Positions 1 to 11,403 of a stretch of 64,000 nucleotides of DNA are shown piece after piece. The position numbers and the translations under genes are program-made. Source of the stretch: Triatoma infestans (taxonomy: Eukaryota > Arthropoda > Insecta > Hemiptera > Reduviidae); assembly GCA_011037195.1 (NCBI GenBank), contig JAAEAF010001559.1, forward strand, positions 62,001 to 126,000. Reading direction: 5' to 3'. A model generated the notes under the pieces. The model saw nothing but the letters and a program-made list of their open reading frames with translations, had not been told where the DNA came from and made no database searches. The stretch's first letter is position 1, and each line of letters starts with the position of its first letter.

Positions 1-99
1 AGAGGCGATAGGTGGGGGAAGGAAACTACCGACCTGGGCAGGAAGTAATAGTGATCCTATATTGGAGTCCAGAAGAGAATTGTGGACCAACCACATATA

Positions 100-600
100 A
101 CATTCGAAATTTAACGCCATAATTTTCGCAGTACTACTTAAAATATATTCCATAATATGTTTCTAATAAGTGTGATAGGTTTTATCAGTGCAGTTCGCAT
201 TCCAAGTTTAAATAAAAATTGTTATAGTCGTTTTCAAAAACACTCTAATACCTATTCTGCAAAATCACACTTGCGAAATCTGGAATTCTACAAATACTTT
301 TAATGTATATTAATATTATATAGGTGGCAGATACATATATTATTTTGAAGAGGAATTTCAGAGCATAGCTTAACGTTACTGTTCGTTTTCCCCAGAAATG
401 TAAGAGTTATTTATGTTTGTAGAGAGTAAGTGAAGATTAAAGAAAATCGCGATAAACTGGAAAAAAAAACATCAGTAAAGTCACACTTCAGTCTGTGAAT
501 TTTGTCCAAATATTTCGTCAAACAAATTATTGGCTAAAAACATTTTTCTCACACTCAAAGATGTATTTCCAGTGAAGACTCAATTTCGATAATTTGGCAC
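100..600 (-). repeat. Dispersed repeat D1 fragment (reverse)
   Basis: Reverse-strand D1 landmarks are present: a segment reading GTGATAGGTTTTATCAGTG, a degraded counterpart of the CCGGAAGTG core near 475-500 (TCAGTAAAGTCACACTTC on the plus strand), and a TTGGCACGAGCGCA-like end near 593-607. It is heavily diverged and overlaps the start of duplication copy A. Confidence 0.5.
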
Positions 601-1267
601 GAGCGCATTAGTTCCTCTTTCCAGGAGTAACAGACAGTAAAAGTAGAAATAATGAAGTAAATAAATTAGTATAATATAGGTGTAATAAACGAAAATTCAA
701 AACATAAAAAATACATCTATATATATGGCATGTTATTAGGAAATGCTAATGACTATCCCATATCAGCGAGTCATAATGGATTACAGCATTCAAGTGAGAA
801 CTCACATAATGTAAAGTTATGTAAATGGTTAATACAACATAGAATCATTTATGTTTGGGCGGATAATAATAATTTTATTTACAATACATTTACATTTCGT
901 AACAATTTTTATTTTTTTACAAAGAGTATGATGCAGTACCGTGTATGCAGAGTTGTTAAGTTACTGCAGTGCATAAGTTAACAACTATCTAATCTAAATA
1001 TGTAAACAAGTAAAAAGGAAAGATAAATACATAAAACCAAAAAGAAATTCTTGTAATTATAGGGAAGCAATAACGTAGTATGACCTAAGACCAAAGCAGT
1101 CGTTTAAAAAAAGAAAAAAGAAGAATAGTGAACATAATTGAATGTATAAATATTCAGAATAGTTTTCCGTTTTTGAAGCAATTAATGCTTACATTCTCTT
1201 TTACATTTATTATGTATAATAATCATCTTAATAGTAAATATTATTATAATATTTTTCTTTTTAAATT

Positions 1268-1400
1268 TAGGACGTGCCAACATCTAGGGTCATTGGCGCG
1301 CGGAGCCTTCTCAGTGCATTACCAGCCTCTGAACCGGCCAGTGAGCTGTAAGGGCTCTACAAAATCTAAGGGCGGTACAGCTGGACTCAATATCTGAGAT
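1268..1400 (-). mobile_element. tRNA-derived SINE, type-2 tail, decayed
   Basis: Read on the minus strand this has a degraded tRNA-like head, the body segment containing GCACTGAGAAGGCTCCG-like sequence, and the type-2 tail GATGTTGGCACGTCC followed by an A-rich end. It is truncated inside the body relative to the better copies at 53756 and 63728. Its counterpart in copy B of the segmental duplication lies at 8158-8345, so it inserted before that duplication. Confidence 0.6.
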
Positions 1401-1974
1401 CGTTGCGCCCGGACCTTTCTCAAATCACGCAAATCGCTTGATGTATCCTTCGTATATAATGTTGGAAGAAGTGCGTTTTCAAAAACTTACCATTCTGTTC
1501 TATACTTAGATCAACAAACTTTATAAATACTTGAGCAATTGACAAAAAATCTGAAGGTATACAGCTGCAAAAATACACAAAGGAACCACATTTTTCAGTT
1601 AAACAAATAATGAATAAAGTGTTGATATTTAGTTTTACTTCTAAAGTGACGCTATCTCTAAGGTGCAGTAGGAAGTTATCTAACTTTTTTTGCAATTTCG
1701 ATAAAATAGATAAATAATATAGGAAATAATGATGTTAATTAACGTGTAATTAACCCATATTTACATCTTGATAAATTAAGTATTTTTGTCAGTAAATTAT
1801 TAATATATATATATATTTATTTTAATAATAATTTTTCAATCAATATATATAACTAATATGACTATATAACATTTCTTAGCGGAGATAAGTCATTTGTAAG
1901 AAAGCAGATAATGAAAACAGGTCAGAGAAAATATTTTCGAATAGATTTTAGATTGTAGATCGTTGTAGGAGATT

Positions 1975-2180
1975 ATTGCAATGCCACCTGAAAGATCTAT
2001 TGTGTCCCATAGTCTTCTCCAATGCACAGGCGGCCTCAAAGCAGTGTTCTTTAGCCCATCAGCGGACAGTGAGTTGTAAAGGCTCTTAGGAAGAGAAAAT
2101 ATAAGGGCAGCATGCTGGATTCGAACCTGGGTCCTCCGCGTTATAGTCCAGCGTGCTACCACTGAGCTAATCTCTTCCTT
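1975..2180 (-). mobile_element. tRNA-derived SINE, type-1 tail
   Basis: On the minus strand the head has A-box-like TTAGCTCAGTGGTAGC and B-box-like GGTTCGAATCC, typical RNA polymerase III internal promoter elements. The SINE body follows, then a tail with CACAATAGATCTTTCAGG. That tail resembles the 3' end of the R1/LOA-like LINE near 57.3 kb. The head is not a functional tRNA: no matching acceptor stem is visible and the body continues directly. A 90-codon frame across it is spurious. Confidence 0.8.
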
Positions 2181-2462
2181 CTCCCTTGGCTTTCGCCTAT
2201 TAACTAGGATGGTGACCTTAGTTTGAAGTTTAATGAAAATTTCTTATTTAATTTATAATTGTATTAACAGCAGTGACAGTTGAGTGAGAGCTTCACCCCA
2301 CATTTAATTTTTGTTTGGAACTCTAAGTTATTGCATAATTGAAGGAGGGCAAACCACTGGTACTTATTAGCAATAAATAAGTAACTTATAAGAATAAATA
2401 AATCAACTTTAAATTTTATAAAAATTCCCATTTCATTCAATATTTTCATGCTCAACAGGAGG

Positions 2463-2545
2463 GGGCAGTGTATCTATCAAAGACTATATTAAGCTACTGG
2501 AGTAGGCAGTGTATCTATCAACGACTATATCCAGCTACTGGATCA
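2463..2545 (+). repeat. 38-bp tandem duplication
   Basis: Two adjacent copies of a unit beginning GGCAGTGTATCTATCAA and containing GACTATAT and GCTACTGGA, differing at a few positions. No coding potential is visible. The surrounding 2216-2860 stretch is otherwise featureless AT-rich DNA. Confidence 0.75.
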
Positions 2546-2867
2546 ATATCATCTTCATAGCAGTGACACAAATGGTACTCTTTGCTTCAGAAAAAGTAAT
2601 GGTGTACCAAAATTGGGTTACTGCAAAAGTACTTTCAAGTACTTTTTTTGCACAACGATAAGTGAGAGTATGATTTAGATTTTAAGAGATCTAATCAGTG
2701 ATAATAATATTTTATTGTTGTTGACTTTGTTCTATGGAGAAAGTGATTATTAAATGAGAATCAAGAACAGAGGACGATGTCTCAAATGAAAGGTTTCTGT
2801 TATAGAAAGCAGCAGATACCATTGTATTGGAAAACTTCTTAGATTTTATCACACAAAAAGGTCCACG

Positions 2868-2915
2868 ATCACAAAAAGAAGCAGGTTATCACGGAAAATA
2901 TCTCTAATGCTATTA
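2868..2915 (+). repeat. Fragment of ribozyme-bearing family A
   Basis: The segment reading GATCACAAAAAGAAGCAGG, then ATCACGGAAAATATCTCT, matches the part just downstream of the hammerhead-like motif in the family A palindromes at 32.4 and 44.0 kb. The ribozyme core itself is not recognisable here, so this is a short relic. Confidence 0.55.
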
Positions 2916-4115
2916 ATAATTACATTGGCTGTTTCCAGTGCTCTATTTTCTTGAACTTGGTATATATATATATATTTATATGTATAAAAGGAGGCAAACC
3001 AATCGATATATATATATCATTGAAACATATTTCAAAGAATTTAAAGCTGGCTTATGGGGATAATCAGGGACTTGATAAACTCGGCTTATCGTATTAAAAT
3101 TAATTTAAAGATGGTAAAAATCGGCGAATATTTTAAACTAAGATTTCCTGAAATTCACATCTATTCAGATAGTTCAAAGTCTGAACTGGTGAGGACTGGC
3201 ATTTTCGTAACTAATGCCGAATATAGAACCTTATCAATATTTCTGATTAAAATTTCCATTTTCTGCAGTGCACAGCATCTTCGGAGGAAGGAGCTTATCG
3301 GGCGGAAGAGTAACATTTTCTCATAATTCTCAGAACGCCATTGGAGAAGACCATATAAGAGAACAAAGAATGAATATCGAAAAGAACTTGAGTCACTGAT
3401 AAAAATCATAATTCATTTCTTATGAAAGAAAGTTTTAGGTTCCATGGCACAGAATCATAGAATAGGCTGACAGGTTGAATTTTTATTCTTATCCAATTTA
3501 AAATGCATGTGAGGCCATTGTAATAGCTCACAAGAAAGCACGCCCTGTAACAAAGGAGTACTGCGAATAAGGAGCAATCTAAGATGATCTTGGAAAGTTT
3601 GCACGCTTTAATACAGTCTCTTTGAAAGCGACATGTGGGCAAAATATTTTCAAGATTATTGGGTCTCTCTATACTTTTATTCACTGTCCCTTACTTACCT
3701 CATTTATTTGACATTTCATTTTTGAATAATTAAGGTCGGTTTTACTTGATATTATAATATATACACTTTTCAACTATTTGTTTCAATTAGAAAAAATAAA
3801 ATAAAATTACGGTACCTGCCTGTAATAACGACAACATATGCAATAGCTAGCAATTGCAAAAGTATACGAAGTAGCGATGACATTTTTGCAGTGCTGTGAA
3901 ACGGTTCAATGAATGACGGCTCATAAACCTACTTTCTTTAAAGATATAGAGACTGTTATCTGAATTGTTTTAGATAACTGCCAGATTTATCAAAGGTAGT
4001 TGTAGTTTATTATTATTATTTTAATCACTAATTGGTCGATAGTAAAAGGAAGTCCTTCTTATATTGCAATTAACTACAATTTCCTGTTTGCAATAGTTAG
4101 ATAAATCAATATATT
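2916..4115. other. No gene seen; AT-rich intergenic DNA
   Basis: AT-rich, with short TA runs near 2960-2980 and 3005-3018. Several 80-92-codon frames overlap on both strands with no recognisable domain or consistent codon use. Weak D1-like words occur, but no confident copy. Confidence 0.5.
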
Positions 4116-4119
4116 ACTT

Positions 4120-4690
4120 TCTCTTACTCGTAATATAAGAGGAGGTATTGTAATTGTGTCAAATTTTCGATATCGAGTTGTCACCGGAAATACCCGTTTT
4201 GAGGACCCCTGAACAAAGCTGTTTGCAAAAACTAAAAATCGTTTTAAAGGTCGAACTTGATACCCCGTTTAGGTATCATCACCATGGGATCGGACAGTAG
4301 GTTATCTGTCAAAATTCTTCAACTGAAAGTACCACTTTACTGAATTTTTTTTGTTACTTTTTTGCTATTTTCTCAGAAATGGATCCAACAATTATCTTGA
4401 AACTTCGTTTGTCGACTCAACATACAAAGAGCTACAACTTTTATTTGAAACATTTCTCCAGAAAAATTCATTTAAGGGTACTTTTAGGGGAATGGTGGGG
4501 TTAAGGTTTCCTCTAAGTGCTATTTCAGTTTATTACACCATGCTATCATGTACATAATAATAATTAGAAATAAATATGTTGTTGTAATTTCGAGTTTGAA
4601 AAAATCGGATGATTGGAAGTGCGTTTTTACTAAGAAATATTGTCAGTTTTCTACTATTTTCTCTAAAACGACTCCAAGTATTTTTTTTCA
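4120..4690 (+). repeat. Dispersed repeat D1, near-complete copy
   Basis: One of the best D1 copies. In order it shows the start motif GAGGTATTGTAATTGTGTC, a CACCGGAAATACCCG segment, TTTTGAGGACCCCTGA, a segment TTTAGGTATCATCACCATGG, the TTTGAAACATTTCTCCAGAA segment, CCTCTAAGTGCTATTTCAG, the uninterrupted site TTATTACACCATGCTATCAT, and a degraded form of the GGAAGTGCG core near 4616. That intact site shows what the Harbinger insertion site at 26.8 kb looked like before insertion. Confidence 0.75.
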
Positions 4691-4872
4691 TATTGTAATG
4701 TGGACTACACATATAAAAAGAGTAGGGGGGAAAAGGGAGTTCTGGCACAGTGACGACATCAACGTAGGAGCCAAATCCTCCTCCCACCCATATTAGGATT
4801 TGAAAGGGTGAGATTACGAAGAATCTACGGCCGTTTCTCTCTCTTACTAACTCTGGCTGGTTCTACCGGTCG

Positions 4873-5155
4873 TTGCTCTTTCAATTGAGTTGAGACGCCG
4901 CCAGCACTATATTCTTAAACTGTGATTGTCATATGACCTCTGTTTAATTATTTCATGTTATTAGTAGTAACTATTGCAAGTTAGTGTTAGTAACGCTTTT
5001 TTGTGAGGTGGTCACTTACTCTAAGAATAAAAAAAAAACAGGTTCTCCCTGCATCACTATTCCGTTTGTGGAATGTTGCTCTTTCAATTAAGACGAGGCC
5101 GCTAACACCATTTCTAAAACTGAGATTATCATATGACATCTATTTAATTATATAA
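4873..5155 (+). repeat. Direct repeat pair, about 80 bp each
   Basis: Copies at about 4873-4957 and 5076-5155 share GTTGCTCTTTCAATT, a GCCGC-containing segment, CATATGACNTCT and TTTAATTAT. About 120 bp separate them. No gene is visible; this may be an internal repeat of an unrecognised element. Confidence 0.65.
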
Positions 5156-5790
5156 ATATTACCACCTCTTCTTTTAATTAGATCTTTAGCTTTTTTTGAA
5201 TTATATACAAGTAATCACCAGAAATGGAGAATTTCATTTAAGTCTAAGAGTGTAACGGCAACAACAATGGCAGATATTTGGATGGATATTGTTTATAGTG
5301 AGAATTAACAGAAGTTTATTTCTAGATTATCCAATTTTAATCTTCACAATATTGGTTTAGCTCAAAATTTATTGACTTAAATAAAAAATTATTAAAAATG
5401 GAGAATGCTAGTGTTATGTATATTACGTATATGTAATATTGACACCATTCACAATATTATGGTGTAAATTTATCATAGATAGTAAACGATTTATGGCCAG
5501 CGCAAAACAATGCAACAGACTGGACTAACTGTATCAAATCACCAGTATAGAGCGGAAATGAAAAGCACACAACTTTTGACCGTATACAACGTACAGGATC
5601 TTTAAAATAAAAAATCTGGTATGAAACACCCAACTTTTTATTACCCCTTTTAAAACAATTATAAATAAAAATGAAAAATTTTTTTTAAACGTCGAAACTT
5701 TCGCATTTGTGCTAACATAAATATAGCCGTGGTGGGGGAACAAGTACCAACGTATCAATACAGGCAGGTAAAGAATTGGGGAAATTGTTG

Positions 5791-5962
5791 TTCAACACAA
5801 CGCGCCTATAAGTCCATATTAATTTTAAAGTTAACAGCACTAATTCTGCAAAACTACTGTCTGATCTATACTAAAACTACTGTTTTCAATATAACGCGCC
5901 TATAAGCCCATATTAAAATTTTAAAGTTAACAAACAAATTCCGCAAAACTATCTATTACTAT
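5791..5962 (+). repeat. Tandem duplication, about 85 bp unit
   Basis: Two consecutive copies share ACGCGCCTATAAG, CCATATTAA, TTTTAAAGTTAACA and GCAAAACTA. No coding content. The preceding stretch 5160-5790 is AT-rich with a reverse D1 end segment (TCTGGTATGAAACACCC) near 5616. Confidence 0.7.
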
Positions 5963-5989
5963 GTAAACAATTGCTTGTTTTTTGCTAGT

Positions 5990-6620
5990 TCAGCTATTAT
6001 TAAGTCTTTTGAAAAAATGATTCAAATAAAAGTGATTAATTTATATCTGTGCAGTTAGCATTCCAAATTTGAAAGAATTCTCAGTTATCCCAGAAAATTT
6101 CAAAAAACATTACATCTATTCAGGCAAATTGCACTTCCGGTTAACCGATATTCGTCAGATTTTGAATGTAACAATGCCTCTAATGTATATTAAGACACTG
6201 TTCACTCAGAACCCCCCGAAAATCCATTTTTTCAGGAAAATGTTCCAAATAGAATTTATATACATGGATATTTGTATATGAAGGTAGTAGTCGAGGTTTA
6301 GAAAGTATTGTTGGAGCCGAGAAAATCTCGAAAAGCAGTAAAGTCACACACTTCTGATTGACGGATTCAGCCCCGTGTTAGATGCGGTTTTGGTACCTAA
6401 ACGGAATACCAACTTTGACCTTCCTGCGATTTTGTTTTTGTTTTTGCGGTATTTCCACACATACACATAATTCGTTAAAAACATAGTATATCTGTATAGC
6501 AGAAAGTCAGGGCACCTCAAAACATGTATTTACAGTCAAAACTCAAATACATGAAAAACCCTAAGCGCAAACTGTTGATTATCTTTCAAATATATTTTTT
6601 TAGGCCAATCATGCTAATAT
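5990..6620 (-). repeat. Dispersed repeat D1 (reverse)
   Basis: Plus-strand text shows reverse D1: TTCAAATAAAAGTGATTAA, then TTGCACTTCCGGTTAACC (core) near 6129, then CAGTAAAGTCACACAC, TACCTAAACGGAATACCAA, and a CA-rich word near 6456 followed by ATTCGTTAAAAACAT. The core occurs twice, so each D1 unit has an internal near-repeat. Confidence 0.65.
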
Positions 6621-7489
6621 AGTTTTGGACAAAGAAATGCCTGAGGAAACAAATATCCAAAGTCAGTCTTCATATTCTAAGAATACAGGAAGGGATACTG
6701 AGCTATCAAATAAAAGATCATGTACAGTGTGTGAAATTTGGTACAGTAGTCGAATTAAATTATAGCTTCTGGGTCGGAACTATATCTACTGTACATACCA
6801 CAAAAATAACACACTTTTGTAGATTACCGAACGTTTCCACAAATTTATTATTTTCGTCAGAGGTAGAAATTAACAGAGAATAACCAATTGTACCAAACAC
6901 CAATGTACAAAATAATCCATAGAATCTAAAAACTAAATACAAATAGCTAAAATGGTTTTTGACTTGCACTGTTAAACTACATCATCCCAAATTATGCATA
7001 TTATGTGCTCTGTTGACTGAAACAATTTGTTCATTGCTTATCATTTCTACTCCAGAAGACGATAATAAGTTTGTCGAAAAGTTGGGTAATTTATAAATTA
7101 CCATGCAATAGATAAATAACCAGGAAATCCAGCTCTGCCCAATCCAGTCAGACGTCCTTCTTCCTATTTGATTAATGGAAGAGAAATATATAGTGTGAGT
7201 GATGTCATTATAAAAGTAATCAATCTGTAGCTTAAGGAAGAATGAAGTAATTGCTGAGGAGTAATTGTAGAGTCTCATTTTATTTTTAATTTTCTTAATT
7301 TGTTTATTAAGATTCGACATGATCTTGGAAAGGTTAAAAATTTTGTATATTTAACACATAAAAAAGTCACAGTTTATATGTTAACATAGAATATGTTTTT
7401 TTTGAATATGAAATAATTATTTAATACAACAGTAGGGATGTAACTGTTATCATGGATACCACAAATGCCACGGCAAAAGTTCCGTTCGT
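6621..7489. other. No gene seen; AT-rich DNA
   Basis: A 112-codon minus-strand frame (6982-7320) and a 69-codon frame (6760-6969) lie here. Composition is lysine-, isoleucine- and asparagine-rich as expected of chance frames in AT-rich DNA. I see no domain, signal peptide or neighbouring exon support. Confidence 0.5.
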
Positions 7490-8157
7490 AGTATTACTTA
7501 AGTAATACGTAAGTAAGTACTGTTCGCAGTACTACTTAAAATATATTTCATAATATGTATCTAATAAGAGTGATAGGTTTTATCAGTGTGGATTTCAGCA
7601 TTCAACTCACAAAATGTAGTTATGTAAATAGTTAATGTAATGTAGAATCATTTGTGTTTGAGCGAATAATAATATTTTTATTTACAATATATTTACATTT
7701 TATAGCAATTTTTATTTTTTTACAATCAGTATGGTGCAGTACCGAGTATGCAGAGATGAATTTGCAATAAACATAAACTTATTAAAATTACTTCGAGACT
7801 TACTGGAAGGCATTATTTATAAAAGCCAAATTTAACATAAGTCAACAACTATCTAATCTAAATATGTAAAAAAAGAAAAAGGAAAAAATAAATATAATAA
7901 ATATACTAAATAAATAAAACTAAAAAGAAATTCTTCTAATTATAGGGAAACAATAAGCTAACACCAAAGCAGTCGATGTCATAATCGTTTAAAAAAAGAA
8001 AAAAAAGAATAGTGAACATAATTGAATGTATAAATATTCAGAATAATTTTCTGTTTTTGAAGCAATTAATGCACTTTTCAAAAACTTACATACTGTTTTA
8101 CACTTATAATAATAACCATCTTAATAGTAAATATTATTATAATTTTTTTTTTAATTT

Positions 8158-8345
8158 AAGGCGTGCCAACATCTATAAATAAAAATAAATAACTGATTGG
8201 CGCTCGGAGCGTTCTCAGTGCGCTGCCGGCCTCCGAACGTTACAGACAACACTGTCCAACACCGGTCAGTGAGCTGTAGAGGCTCCTAGGAAGAGAAAAT
8301 CTAAGGGCAGTACAGCTGGACTCAATATATGCCCTCGGAGCTTTT
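8158..8345 (-). mobile_element. tRNA-derived SINE, type-2 tail, decayed
   Basis: Minus-strand SINE body with GGAGGCCGGCAGCGCACTGA-like sequence, the internal stem segments around CGGTGTTGGACAGTG, and a type-2 tail with GATGTTGGCACGCC. It is the counterpart of 1268-1400 but keeps more of the body. Its head is degraded and B-box-like sequence is poor. Confidence 0.65.
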
Positions 8346-8570
8346 CAAATCACGCAAATCGCTTCATAATAGTATTCTTCGTATATAATGTTGGAAGAAG
8401 AGCGTTTTTCAAAAATAATTACCTGCGAAATAGACAAAAATCTGAAGGTATACAGTTGCAAAAATACACGAACGAACCACATTTTACAGTTAAACAAATA
8501 ATGAAGAAAGTATTGATATAACAGTTTTACTTCTAAAGTGACGCTATCTAAGGAGGGTAGGATAGCACAA

Positions 8571-8633
8571 TAGACTGGATAAAAGGTCGCAGTGCATTGG
8601 TGCCCCGCTTCAAAAAAAAAAAAAGGTGGGTAG
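8571..8633 (+). mobile_element. LINE 3'-tail-like insertion with poly(A)
   Basis: Present in copy B only. It reads AGCACAATAGACTGG, then AAGGTCGCAGTGCATTGG, then GCCCC and a run of 12 A. This resembles the 3' end of the R1/LOA-like LINE at 57.2-57.6 kb (minus strand) and the type-1 SINE tail. It is best explained as a severely 5'-truncated LINE insertion. Confidence 0.6.
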
Positions 8634-9004
8634 CAAGTTATCTAACTTTTTTACCAATTTGAGTAAAATGGATAAATAATATAGGAAGGAATGATGTTAT
8701 TAATATGTAATCAATCCATATTTGCATCTTGATAAATTAAGTAATTGTCCTCAATAAGGGATGATGTTAATTACGTGTAATTAATCCAGATCTACATCTT
8801 AATAAATTAAGTATTGTTGTTAATAAATTATTAATAAATGTAAATGAATATATTTTTTTTTAATAATAATTTTTCAATCAATATATTTAATTAATATCAG
8901 AATATATCATTTCTTAGCGGAGATAAGTCATTTGTAAGAAAGCAGATAATCAAAAATCAGGTCAATAAAAAATTAGCGTTATTGTTAAAGAAAATATTTT
9001 CGAA

Positions 9005-9248
9005 TACATTTTAGATTGTGTAGGGGATTATTGCACTGTGACCTGAAAGATCTATTGTGGCTCCTGAGCCTTCTGCAATGCACAGCCGGCCTCTAAGCAG
9101 TGTTCTCTGGTCACAGACAACACTGTCCATCACCGGACAGTGAGTTGAAAAGGCTCCTGGGAAGAGAAAATCTAAGAGCAGCATGCTGGATTCGAACCCG
9201 CGTCCCCGCGTTGCCTCTCCAGCGCGCTACCACTCAGCTAATCCCTTC
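9005..9248 (-). mobile_element. tRNA-derived SINE, type-1 tail, well preserved
   Basis: Minus strand: GGGATTAGCTGAGTGGTAGC (A-box region), GCGGGTTCGAATCCAGC (B-box region), then a body with GGACAGTGTTGTCTGTGACC and AGGCCGGCTGTGCATTGCAG, then a tail with CCACAATAGATCTTTCAGG and TGCAATAATCCCC. This is the best copy for seeing head, body and LINE-like tail together. It is the counterpart of 1975-2180. Confidence 0.85.
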
Positions 9249-9265
9249 CTTTTTCCCTTGGCTTT

Positions 9266-10104
9266 CGCCAATTAACTAGGGACGGAGACACAACTAGGGA
9301 GAGTGTGGTCGCTACTCCGCAAGTAACTGCATGCATTACATACCCCTTGCGGGCAGAGTACATTTTAACTGTTTGCCGAAATTTCGGGAGATACATTCCC
9401 CCCCCCCCCCAAATCACCATAAATACGAGGCTTGCGACTGAATAATAATAAAGTTGTCATGGTACATCCATAAGGCTTTCACAAATACTATAAAAGATCC
9501 ACACTCTCCCTCGTCGGCTTGTTCGATGAAATAAGAGGGGTTGTGTAATATATTTTTTCGATAACCTTAGGCGTCCGCGGAGGGTTTTTTTTTTTTTTTA
9601 AGTAGACAGAACATAAGGCCAGTTTTGCATCTCAAGCTTGCACAGATGCAAGACCCCTTTCCGACTTCAAGTCTGGTCATTAAAAGTACATAAAATTCGC
9701 TATATTAGGATCGTATAGTACTTACCAATCTCTCCATATTAATAATACTCGGCCAGATGTGGTTCAGGACCGAGACGTCTTGATAGATGTCTCGGTACAG
9801 AAAGTTTGTAGAAGAAATAACTACCCAAAGGAGGAAGAATCGCCCAGAGTAGAGATTAACCGATTTCTTTTAGGGGGGTACAGAGCTTTACGCAATCGTT
9901 AGATGAGGGGTTGAGAAAGTCAGGAGTCAGAAAACTTTGGCTTTCGAGATGAAATTAGTTTTGGTGCTGATCTTATTTCTGACCCTTCTCGCTATATCAT
10001 CAATTATCATAATTAAAAATTTGAATTCCATTCCTCCTTTACTCTTGGTCTGCTAGATGGCTCTCTATACCAGCTTTAAAAAGGTGGGTATTATATCAGT
10101 AATG
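9266..10104. other. No gene seen
   Basis: Contains a 12-base C run near 9401-9412 and a 14-base T run near 9586-9599. Local GC is somewhat higher than the neighbouring AT-rich DNA, but I found no domain or repeat similarity to other parts of the window. Confidence 0.5.
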
Positions 10105-10112
10105 TCAATAAA

Positions 10113-10290
10113 CGGAAAGGGATTAGCTAAGTGGTGTCACGCTGGACTCCCACGCGCAGATCCCCGGTCCACTGCAATCCTTAGTTTTTTGTTCGTCAAA
10201 ACGTCTATAGCTTACACGATCCTCAGCCAGTAGTACATTGAGAAGGTTCCGCTCACCAATGAACATGTGGCTACACGCAATAAAAATAGG
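10113..10290 (+). mobile_element. tRNA-derived SINE, diverged copy
   Basis: The head reads AAAGGGATTAGCTAAGTGG, followed by CACGCTGGACTCCCACGCG and a degraded B box (CCCCGGTCCACTGCAATCC). The body is diverged but retains CATTGAGAAGGTTCCG. CAATAAA occurs both just before the head (10105) and at the presumed 3' end (about 10279), a possible target-site duplication. Confidence 0.6.
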
Positions 10291-10872
10291 ATAATAAAAA
10301 AGAAATAAAATAATACTGACTAAAGTTCGCGTCTCAGGTTACCTTGGGAACGTTAATTACTAGAGGAAGTATTGTGATCGTGTCATGTTGATTAATAGAA
10401 ACATTTCTGATATCATACAATTTTTACGACTATTAGCTATTTGGACGTTGACATAGTGATACTGTTTTACGTGCTTTTAAGTATTTTGAATTATAGTTAT
10501 GTTTTGTGTTTCTTTTTTATTTGAATTTTATACAGTTTGATTAATTGGGATTTTATTTTTATTAAGCCATTAATTTTTATCATTTTCATCGAGAGACATT
10601 TGTGAAAAAGCACTTTTAATTTGTGTCTCAAGGTCAAATTTTTACTTGAAGCCATCACTTTCTTGTGAACGGGAAGTGTATTTGTTTATTATTTTTAGTA
10701 AACTTTAACTTTGTTGCTTTCACTGTTCGTGCTTTTGCTGTGCGGTGGTGGGATGTACAGCTCCATCTCTCTCGCACCATTCCCACTGACTGTGCCACTA
10801 CACTAGTGAACTGTTAGTAATTCGGCAAATTTTTTTTTTATTGTTTGTAATTTTTATACCTATCAAGTAGTT

Positions 10873-11403
10873 ATGGGCAAAAAAGATAGAAAATTGGAAC
10901 AATGTTCTGTCATAATTAATAGAATATTGGAGACGGATTTTACGTTTGACAATACTATTATGGATCATGTTCCTCTTATGTGTTTGAAGTGTAATACATT
11001 TAAGAATATTATTCCAGAGGACGAAATGAGCGGATTTCTATTGCCTTTTAAATGTTTGTTAAATGGCTTTAATGTTACTAATAAGGAAAATGTAATTCTT
11101 GAATCTAGTCTCTCTTTGAAAGATATAAATATCTCTGGACTTGCAAATAAATTGGCGAATCGGGAAAAGCTGTTCTCCAAATCCATTGATATTCACAACC
11201 AACTGGATAGTCAGCTCACAACTGATAAATCAGAATTAGAATTGAACAACTCTCAGCTAAATGAGAAGGTAGTTGAACTTGAGTCTGAACTTGTTAGAGC
11301 CAATGAGCTTATTAATTTACTTCGTTTGGATGTTCATTCTTATTCTAGGAATTGTTCTTACCAAATTCGTTCATGTCAAACTGATTTAAAGAAATGTTTG
11401 TAA
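10873..11403 (+). pseudogene. ORF1-like protein of a non-LTR retrotransposon (176 aa)
   Basis: Open frame of 176 codons, the longest single frame here apart from the Helitron remnant at 47 kb. The N-terminal half is basic at the start and has a CxxC (residues MCLKCN, about 36-41). Residues about 110-150 form a likely coiled coil (ELELNNSQLNEKVVELESEL), as in LINE ORF1 proteins that trimerise and bind RNA. Downstream DNA has a decayed zinc-knuckle-like segment (SPGHMGGAAC) near 11885-11912 and then a decayed reverse transcriptase C-terminus. I infer this is the surviving ORF1 of one LINE, but ORF1 families diverge fast and I do not recognise the clade. A host gene fragment is possible but less likely. 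Confidence 0.5.

Larger units (their letters stand above)
120..2215. repeat. Segmental duplication, copy A
   Basis: This stretch is repeated in direct orientation at about 7490-9265. Shared landmarks in the same order are a segment around GCAGTACTACTTAAAATA, an AT-rich stretch with TTTATTTACAATA, the segment GAACATAATTGAATGTATAA, a type-2 SINE, a segment with GGTATACAG, and a type-1 SINE. The two copies differ by point changes and indels, so the duplication is not recent. Copy A also holds about 500 bp (roughly 250-730) missing from copy B; that part resembles dispersed repeat D1. Reading frames of 83-91 codons here have no recognisable product. Confidence 0.75.
7490..9265. repeat. Segmental duplication, copy B
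   Basis: Direct repeat of 120-2215, about 7.35 kb away. Differences from copy A include loss of about 500 bp near the start, an inserted 60-70 bp LINE-tail-like segment at 8571-8633, and a private tandem duplication of about 75 bp at 8690-8830 (repeated words GATGTTAATTA and CATCTTGATAAATTAAGTA-like). Both SINEs of copy A are present at corresponding positions, so the duplication came after both insertions. Confidence 0.75.

Noticed and set aside
6982..7320. 112-codon minus-strand frame
   Set aside because: Composition fits a chance frame in AT-rich DNA; no domain, no homologous copy in the window.
9185..9248. A true tRNA gene
   Set aside because: A and B boxes are present, but no matching acceptor stem is seen and the sequence runs into a SINE body repeated elsewhere.
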